From Pseudomonas sp. GM48 (GTDB lineage Bacteria; Pseudomonadota; Gammaproteobacteria; Pseudomonadales; Pseudomonadaceae): a DNA stretch of 64,000 nt. Below are positions 59,076 through 64,000 of the stretch, piece by piece. Under the pieces are notes generated by a model, which had not been told where the DNA came from, searched no databases, and saw only the letters and a program-made list of their open reading frames with translations. Location of the stretch: contig NZ_AKJM01000112.1 of NCBI RefSeq assembly GCF_000282335.1, positions 78,804-142,803 on the forward strand, written 5' to 3'. Both the position numbers and the translations under genes were made by a program. Within the stretch, counting starts at the first letter, position 1. Every line of letters starts with the position of its first letter.

Positions 59076-59923
59076 ACGGGCATCAACGCGGCATTGCGTT
59101 GATCAGTGTTTTGCTGGTCCTGAGCCTGGCGCTGTTGATCACCGGGGGCTTGTTGCGCAGCCATCACCTGTCGCTGCAAAGCACCGGGCAACAGTTGCAG
59201 CAAATACACCTGCGCCAACTCGCAACGAGCGGGGAAACCTGGGCGTTGTTACTGTTGCGCGACGCGTTGCAGGACACGGAAAAACCCGTCGAGCGGATAC
59301 AGGGCTGGACGGCCATGGCACCGGGAATCGAGGTTGAAGACGCGCAAATCCGCATCGATATCGATGACCTCGCCGGGCGTTTCAATCTCAACGCTTTGTT
59401 ACGCCAGGGCCAGGTGGATCAGGTCACCCTCAAGCGTTGGGCGCGCCTGCTTGAGCTGCTTGATCTTGCTCCGGTGCAACTGAGCCAGGTCGGGCCGCTG
59501 CGGGAACTGAGCCAGTTGCGCTTGCTGCCTGGCATTGACGCTAGCCTGTTGCAGCGGCTTGAGCCTTGGGTGGCGCTGTTGCCCACCGACACAGCCTTGA
59601 ACATCAACACCGCACCGGCCCTGCTGTTGAGAACACTCGGTGAGGTGGACGCCGCGACCGCCGATGCGCTGGCGCGCCAGGCGGCAACGACGCCCTGGGC
59701 GAGCGTCCAGGCGTTTACACAGAACCCATTGCTCTCCGGGAAAGGCTTGAGCAGCCACGGGCTTGGAACCCGTAGCCGCTGGTATCGGATCAGCGTGCAG
59801 GTGACCCGGGACGGGCGCGAACTGCACCTGGCCACGGATGTCGGGCACGACCCGGAGACTCAACAGCTGACGGTGCTACAACGACGTTTTCTACCCATGA
59901 GTCGTCACGAGAGGCCGCAATGA
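59072..59923 (+). CDS. gspK: Type II secretion system minor pseudopilin GspK
   Basis: Large tip pseudopilin of 283 aa. Leader MNGHQRG, then IALISVLLVLSLALLITGG; position 5 is Ser rather than Glu, which is normal for GspK. The alpha domain contains DIDDLAGRFNLNAL and the helix-hairpin-helix-like PWVALLPTDTALNINTAPALLL, typical of GspK. Four-base overlaps at both ends. Confidence 0.94.
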   Translation: MNGHQRGIALISVLLVLSLALLITGGLLRSHHLSLQSTGQQLQQIHLRQLATSGETWALLLLRDALQDTEKPVERIQGWTAMAPGIEVEDAQIRIDIDDLAGRFNLNALLRQGQVDQVTLKRWARLLELLDLAPVQLSQVGPLRELSQLRLLPGIDASLLQRLEPWVALLPTDTALNINTAPALLLRTLGEVDAATADALARQAATTPWASVQAFTQNPLLSGKGLSSHGLGTRSRWYRISVQVTRDGRELHLATDVGHDPETQQLTVLQRRFLPMSRHERPQ

Positions 59924-61026
59924 ATACTTGGCTTTACCTGACCACCGAAGGCCAGGACGCGCCATCCAGCCTTTGGCCTTGTGTCCTGTGGTCACAAACC
60001 GGTCAACGCCAGCCGATGCCACTGAATCAGGCGACCTCGGCATTGAAGGGGCAGGCGGTCGATGTGTTGCTGCCCATGGAAATGTGCAGTTGGGTACGCA
60101 GCGACCCGTGGCCGGCCCGGCGCAAGCCCCAGGCCCTGGCCATTGCCTACGCCGTGGAAGATCAACTGAGTGAAGCGCTGGAGGTTGTGCATCTGGGTGT
60201 TGGCGCTCGTGATCGTGACGGTTGCTACCCGGTCATGGTCATTGGCCGGGAACGGTTGGCCGCCGTGCTCGCTTTGCTGCGCGAGGCAGGTATTGAGGTG
60301 CGCGGGGTTTTCGTCGATGCCGATGTTCTGTCCGGCGATCAACCGAGCGGTGTGTGGTGGTTCGGTCGTTGGTTGCTGGGTGGAGACCGATCGGCGCGCA
60401 TGGCGTTGTCGCAAGACAATCTGGCCTTGCTCACCCCGTTGTTGCCCAAGGACATGCAATGGCTGGACGAGCGTGAGGACCCCGCTGCAATCGATCGATG
60501 CCTGAGCCGTCGTCCAACCCAGGCCATCAACCTGTTGCAAGGCGCGTTTGCTCCACGGGGCAAGCCCCTGCTTTGGCGTGCCGGCGGGTTGGTGCTGTTG
60601 ATGCTGGCGCTGTTGAGCTGGGGCGCCAGTGAAACGCGAATCGGCTTCCTCGACAGCGAGGTGCGCCATCTCACCAGTCAAAATGAACAGCGATTCAAGG
60701 CGCTTTACCCTGAGCAGAGCCGCATCGTCGACATGGCCGCGCAACTCAAGGCGCTGCAAAGCCAGCCTGTCGAATCGCAAAACACCCGCATCGCGGGGCT
60801 GGTCCGGTTGATCGAGCAGGTGATCGGCGCCAGTCCGGTCGAGGTCCAGCGCATCGAGTTACGAGCAGACGAAGGCTGGAAAATCCAGCTGACCGCCAGC
60901 GGGTTTGCCGAGCTGGAGCAGTTGCGTGAGCGCGGGCGACAACAAGGGATGCCCGTCAGACTCGATAGCGCGAACAAAGCCGCTGATCGGGTGCATGCCA
61001 CCCTCACCATGGAGGACGAGGCATGA
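59920..61026 (+). CDS. gspL: Type II secretion system protein GspL
   Basis: Bitopic protein of 368 aa that ties GspE to the membrane platform. The cytoplasmic actin-like part is about 1-215 (LLPMEMCSWVRSDPWPARRKPQ, AYAVEDQLSEALEVVHLGVG), one membrane span at about 220-240 (GLVLLMLALLSWGA), then a periplasmic ferredoxin-like domain. Weakly conserved as usual; position between gspK and gspM supports the call. Confidence 0.92.
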   Translation: MNTWLYLTTEGQDAPSSLWPCVLWSQTGQRQPMPLNQATSALKGQAVDVLLPMEMCSWVRSDPWPARRKPQALAIAYAVEDQLSEALEVVHLGVGARDRDGCYPVMVIGRERLAAVLALLREAGIEVRGVFVDADVLSGDQPSGVWWFGRWLLGGDRSARMALSQDNLALLTPLLPKDMQWLDEREDPAAIDRCLSRRPTQAINLLQGAFAPRGKPLLWRAGGLVLLMLALLSWGASETRIGFLDSEVRHLTSQNEQRFKALYPEQSRIVDMAAQLKALQSQPVESQNTRIAGLVRLIEQVIGASPVEVQRIELRADEGWKIQLTASGFAELEQLRERGRQQGMPVRLDSANKAADRVHATLTMEDEA

Positions 61027-61454
61027 AGCAGATCTGGCGGCGAACTTCCACGCGCGAACAACAACTGTTGCTGGTGTTGGGCGTGTTTTTGCTGGCGGTT
61101 GTGGCCTTCAGCCTGATCTGGCAGCCGACCCGGCAACGGCTGGAGGACGTCGAGCGACAGTATCAACAGCAAATGGCCTTGGCCGCGCAACTGCAACGGG
61201 CGCAACCGCGTAGCCATGTCGCCGTTGACACCGATCAGCCGCTATCTCTGCGCATCAGTGAAAGCGTCGCAGCGGCAGGGCTGGAAATTCGGCAGATGGA
61301 GACCGACAGCGATCTGTTGCGCCTGACCCTCAATGGCGATTCACAAACATTGTTGCAGTGGCTCGACGGCATGGAGCGCAGCGGTGTCGTGCTGCAATCG
61401 CTGACGCTGGAAAAACGTGACGATGCTTTGGAGGCGCGGCTGGTGCTCAGATAG
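61023..61454 (+). CDS. gspM: Type II secretion system protein GspM
   Basis: Bitopic protein of 143 aa, partner of GspL. Basic start (MKQIWRRTSTREQQLL), one span (VLGVFLLAVVAFSLIWQP), a coiled coil (RLEDVERQYQQQMALAAQLQ) and a ferredoxin-like domain (LLQWLDGMERSGVVLQSLTL). Last gene of the operon. Its final 8 bp overlap the end of the convergent MFS gene; no terminator fits in between. Confidence 0.92.
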   Translation: MKQIWRRTSTREQQLLLVLGVFLLAVVAFSLIWQPTRQRLEDVERQYQQQMALAAQLQRAQPRSHVAVDTDQPLSLRISESVAAAGLEIRQMETDSDLLRLTLNGDSQTLLQWLDGMERSGVVLQSLTLEKRDDALEARLVLR

Positions 61455-62727
61455 TCGAGGTGTGTTGTGGCAGCAGCGGCAACTTCGCCAGCTTCAACGC
61501 GATCAGCAGCGCAATCACCAGCAGCGTGCCGATGAACAGCCCGATCCCGTTCCATCCGGCCAAGTGCCAGAACACGCCGCCCGCCGTGCCGGCAATGCTC
61601 GACCCGGCGTAGTAGCTGAACAGGTACAGCGACGACGCCTGCCCCTTGGCCTTGGTGGCGCGGCGGCCGATCCAGCTGCTGGCCACCGAATGGGCACCGA
61701 AGAAGCCGAAGGTGAACACCAGCATGCCGATGATCACCAGTGGCAGCGGTGTGAACATCGTCAGGGCAAGGCCGGCGATCATCAGTGCAATGGTGCTCCA
61801 GAGCATTTTGCGTCGACCGAGTTTGTCGGCCAAGGCGCCGATTTTCGCCGAACTGTAGATACCCGACAGGTACACCACCGAGAGCATGCCGACGAACGCC
61901 TGCTCCATGTGATAGGGCTCGGCCAGCAGGCGGTAGCCGATGTAGTTGAACAGCGTGACGAACGCGCCCATCAGCACGAAGGCTTCGAGGAACAGCAGCG
62001 GCAGGCCGGCGTCGCGAAAGTGCATGGTGAAGCCGTCGAGCAGGCTGCGCGGGTGCAGCGAGCGGGCGCGGAAGTTGCGCGACTCGGGGAGGATTTTCCA
62101 GAACACCGCTGCCGCAATCAGGGCCAGGCCGCCGATCACCAGCATGGCCGTGTGCCAACTGACGAAGTCGATCAACACCCCGGTAATCAAGCGTCCGCTC
62201 ATCCCGCCAATCGCGTTGCCGCCGATGTACAGACCCATCGCCAGGCCGATGTGCTGCGGGTGGATTTCTTCACTCAGGTACGTCATGGCAACCGCCGCCA
62301 GACCACTCAATGACAGGCCCACCAACGCCCGCATCGCCAGCACAGCGTGCCAGCTCGGCAGCATCGCGCTGGCAATGGTGCACAGGGCGGCGGCGAACAA
62401 CGCGGCAACCATCACCGGTTTGCGCCCGACGCGGTCGGAGATGGGGCCAGTGATCAGCAGGCCGAAAGCGAGCATGCCGGTGGCCACCGAGAGGATCAGG
62501 CTGCTTTGCGCCGCGTTGATGGAATATTCGTGGGACAGCAGCGGCATCATCGGTTGCACGCAGTAGAGCAGGGCGAAGGTCGCGAAGCCGCCGCAGAACA
62601 GTGCCAGCACGGTGCGCATGAACGCCGGCGTGCCTTTCTCGATGTAGATCTCTGCAAGCTCAACGGCGATATCGTCCTGCGCTGCGGGGGGAATTTCATG
62701 GGCGAGTGGGGCGACAGCAGTTTTCAC
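61447..62727 (-). CDS. MFS transporter (YnfM-like, 12-TM exporter family)
   Basis: Inner-membrane major facilitator of about 426 aa with some 12 hydrophobic segments. The loop 2-3 motif is visible as GPISDRVGRKPVMV, and a second copy in the C-terminal half as GALADKLGRRKML, confirming the two-domain structure. A polar N-terminal tail of about 40 residues precedes TM1. GTG 62727 has GAGGT about seven nt upstream; a TTG at 62760 is an alternative. The substrate is unknown. The divergent LysR gene is the probable regulator. Confidence 0.88.
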   Translation of the reverse strand: MKTAVAPLAHEIPPAAQDDIAVELAEIYIEKGTPAFMRTVLALFCGGFATFALLYCVQPMMPLLSHEYSINAAQSSLILSVATGMLAFGLLITGPISDRVGRKPVMVAALFAAALCTIASAMLPSWHAVLAMRALVGLSLSGLAAVAMTYLSEEIHPQHIGLAMGLYIGGNAIGGMSGRLITGVLIDFVSWHTAMLVIGGLALIAAAVFWKILPESRNFRARSLHPRSLLDGFTMHFRDAGLPLLFLEAFVLMGAFVTLFNYIGYRLLAEPYHMEQAFVGMLSVVYLSGIYSSAKIGALADKLGRRKMLWSTIALMIAGLALTMFTPLPLVIIGMLVFTFGFFGAHSVASSWIGRRATKAKGQASSLYLFSYYAGSSIAGTAGGVFWHLAGWNGIGLFIGTLLVIALLIALKLAKLPLLPQHTSTI

Positions 62728-62795
62728 GTTGGACCTCGGAGGACGCAGCCGGTCAGGCAATGAAAAAAAGCATATAGCTGGCTAATGATTCAATC

Positions 62796-62805
62796 CAATA
62801 TATTG
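62796..62805. promoter_or_regulatory. Palindrome in the MFS-LysR intergenic region (LysR site candidate)
   Basis: CAATATATTG, perfectly self-complementary, near the middle of the 119-bp divergent gap. LysR regulators commonly bind T-N11-A palindromes next to their own gene. A low-confidence operator. Confidence 0.3.
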
Positions 62806-62846
62806 TTCGACCTGTTTGATAGCTTTTACGACCTAATGAGGTTTTC

Positions 62847-63749
62847 ATGGAATTGCGTCATCTGCGCTACTTCATCGCCGTCGCCGAAGAACTGCACTTC
62901 GGCCGCGCCGCACAGGTGCTGGGGATCTCCCAGCCGCCGCTGAGCCAGCAAATCCAGGCACTGGAACAGGAAGTCGGCGCGCGGCTGTTCGAGCGTACCA
63001 ATCGTCGGGTCGAGCTGAGCGAGGCCGGTCGGCTGTTCCTGGAAGAGGCGCGGCTGGTGCTGGCGCAGGTCGACAAAGCGGCGGATGTCGCGCGACGGGC
63101 GCAACTGGGTGAGTTGGGTGAGCTGAAAATCGGGTTCACCTCGTCGGCCCCGTTCAACTCGACCATTCCCCAGGCGATTTTCTCTTTTCGTCAGCGTTTC
63201 CCGGCGGTGCACCTGAACCTGCGGGAAATGAGCAGCACCCAAGTGGCCGATGCGCTGGTGGACGAGTCGATTGAGGTCGGCATCATGCGCCCGCTCGGGC
63301 TGCCGGACTGCCTCAGCGTGGTCGAGCTGATGCGTGAGCCGCTGGTTGCGGTGCTCAGCTCCAAGCACCCACTGGTGCATGGCAGTGAAGAGGGCTTGTT
63401 TCTGTCTGCCCTGGCCCTCGAACCCTTTGTGTTTTTCCCTCGCAGCTATGGCAGTGGCCTGTATGCGCAGCTGCTCAGCCTGGCCCGGGACGCCGGTTTC
63501 AGCCCGCACTTCGCCCAGGAGGCCGGTGAGGCGATGACCATCATCGGGCTGGTTGCGGCAGGTCTCGGAGTTTCGGTGTTGCCGGCGTCTTATCAGCGGA
63601 TGCGTATTGATGGCGTGGTCTATCGCCCGTTGCTTGATCCGGCGGCGGTGTCGGCGGTGTGGCTGGTGCAGCGCAAGGACCAGAAATCGGCGATGGCGCG
63701 GGCGTTTGTCGAACTGCTGACGAGGAAGGTTGAACCGTTGCAGGCGTGA
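62847..63749 (+). CDS. LysR-family transcriptional regulator
   Basis: DNA-binding regulator of 300 aa. Winged helix-turn-helix at residues 1-60 (MELRHLRYFIAVAEELHFGRAAQVLGISQPPLSQQIQ-type pattern, here written in part), linker helix, and a periplasmic-binding-like effector domain (ELKIGFTSSAPFNS onwards). The residues around TSSAPFN and the C-terminal WLVQRKDQKS resemble the BenM/CatM group, which respond to aromatic or acidic effectors. Divergent from the MFS gene, its likely target. The effector is unknown. Its stop runs in the same frame into a toxin remnant. Confidence 0.92.
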   Translation: MELRHLRYFIAVAEELHFGRAAQVLGISQPPLSQQIQALEQEVGARLFERTNRRVELSEAGRLFLEEARLVLAQVDKAADVARRAQLGELGELKIGFTSSAPFNSTIPQAIFSFRQRFPAVHLNLREMSSTQVADALVDESIEVGIMRPLGLPDCLSVVELMREPLVAVLSSKHPLVHGSEEGLFLSALALEPFVFFPRSYGSGLYAQLLSLARDAGFSPHFAQEAGEAMTIIGLVAAGLGVSVLPASYQRMRIDGVVYRPLLDPAAVSAVWLVQRKDQKSAMARAFVELLTRKVEPLQA

Positions 63750-63800
63750 CTATTTTCAATGGTTGGCTCTGACTACCTCACATCGACTGATCAAAAATCC

Positions 63801-63875
63801 GGATTGAGCAGCCAACCTCGTGATATCAAACAAGCCAGGCTTATTGCGAAATCCTGGCAGGAGCAAAACCCATGA
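63801..63875 (+). pseudogene. 3' remnant of a RelE/HigB-type toxin gene
   Basis: The frame ending at TGA 63873-63875 reads SSQPRDIKQARLIAKSWQEQ then NP and stop. This is the usual end of the short toxins of the HI1419 (RelE/HigB-like) class (KSSQ-x-DI-x-A-x-x-IA-x-x-W). The upstream part of the toxin, including its start, is missing; the LysR gene ends 51 bp before the match begins. The stop overlaps the antitoxin ATG (ATGA), the normal operon arrangement, so the junction is original and only the 5' part was lost. Confidence 0.6.
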
Positions 63876-64000
63876 CCGAACAATTCACTCGCCGGGATTC
63901 TGCCGAGTACCTCAAGACCGAAGAGGACATGGGTCAGTTAAGCAATTTCAGCCGCGACACCCTTTGTAGCAGCTGCCGAGCCCGCGAGGCTGCGTTCGGC
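63872..64000 (+). pseudogene. 5' part of an HI1420-type (HigA-like) antitoxin gene, interrupted by a repeat (runs off window)
   Basis: AGGAG eight nt before ATG 63872, then MTEQFTRRDSAEYLKTEEDM, the characteristic start of addiction-module antidote proteins of the HI1420 family, which normally continue with AYLEACLEE and a Cro-type HTH. After residue 20 the similarity stops (GQLSNFSRDT), and from 63966 the DNA is a dispersed repeat arm. The gene is therefore probably broken, although the frame stays open to the edge of the window. Confidence 0.6.
63966..64000. repeat. Partial dispersed repeat (GTAGCAGCTGCCGAGCC type), cut by window end
   Basis: GTAGCAGCTGCCGAGCCCGC followed by GAGGCTGCGTTCGGC is a relative of the left arm of the repeat at 6732 (GTAGCAGCTGGCGAAGCC). 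The second arm would lie beyond the window. Confidence 0.75.

Noticed and set aside
59072..59100. Missing Glu5 in GspK as a defect
   Set aside because: GspK proteins normally lack Glu5, so the Ser here is expected.

Overview
The window is chromosomal DNA of a Pseudomonas, most likely of the P. fluorescens group. The evidence is GC-rich coding sequence, a medium-chain-length PHA cluster (phaC1-phaZ-phaC2-phaD facing phaI-phaF), the gene order ubiE-ubiJ-ubiB-hisI-hisE-tatABC and pilMNOPQ-aroK-aroB, and twelve paired copies of a GTGGGAGCGGGCTTGCTCGC-type REP/REPIN sequence between genes. No rRNA, tRNA, CRISPR array, integrase or transposase was seen. Almost everything is core genome.

Layout. 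1-4.6 kb (+): the 3' end of mdoH (osmoregulated periplasmic glucans), then a three-gene polar amino acid ABC importer. 4.7-12.9 kb (-): a chemoreceptor with a large periplasmic domain, then ubiE-ubiJ-ubiB, hisI-hisE, tatABC and rsmE, many with overlapping ends. 13.1-20.2 kb: the PHA locus, with granule proteins on + and synthases, depolymerase and regulator on -. 20.5-28.1 kb (-): DUF971 protein, hslVU behind a near-consensus heat-shock promoter, argS with an FtsN-like SPOR protein, and priA. 28.3-30.8 kb (+): rpmE, a secreted-type nuclease and malic enzyme. 31.1-33.5 kb (-): mrcA (PBP1a), divergent from pilMNOPQ-aroK-aroB-damX-like (33.7-42.0 kb, +). 42.3-49.5 kb (+): gltBD and hemE.

49.8-61.5 kb (+) is the most accessory-looking part. 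A GbpA-type copper LPMO with a C-terminal chitin-binding module is followed by a cytochrome b561 and a complete collinear gspCDEFGHIJKLM type II secretion operon, which has no prepilin peptidase of its own. The natural reading is a secretion machine placed beside its cargo. The gspG leader region is interrupted by a repeat with 19-bp perfect inverted ends. At 61.4-63.7 kb an MFS exporter and a divergent LysR regulator follow. The right edge holds the remains of a RelE/HigB-type toxin and HI1420-type antitoxin pair, broken at the antitoxin by another dispersed repeat.

The clearest regulatory signals are a sigma32-type promoter before hslVU (which also decides the TTG start of hslV), a sigma54-type -24/-12 element with a TGCA inverted repeat before phaC1, a sigma70 promoter before gltB, and an intrinsic terminator for rpmE that lies inside the first codons of the next gene. 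I saw no wholly new multigene system. The most unusual items are the gspG repeat insertion, the LPMO/b561/T2SS neighbourhood, the terminator inside a coding region and the decayed toxin-antitoxin pair.
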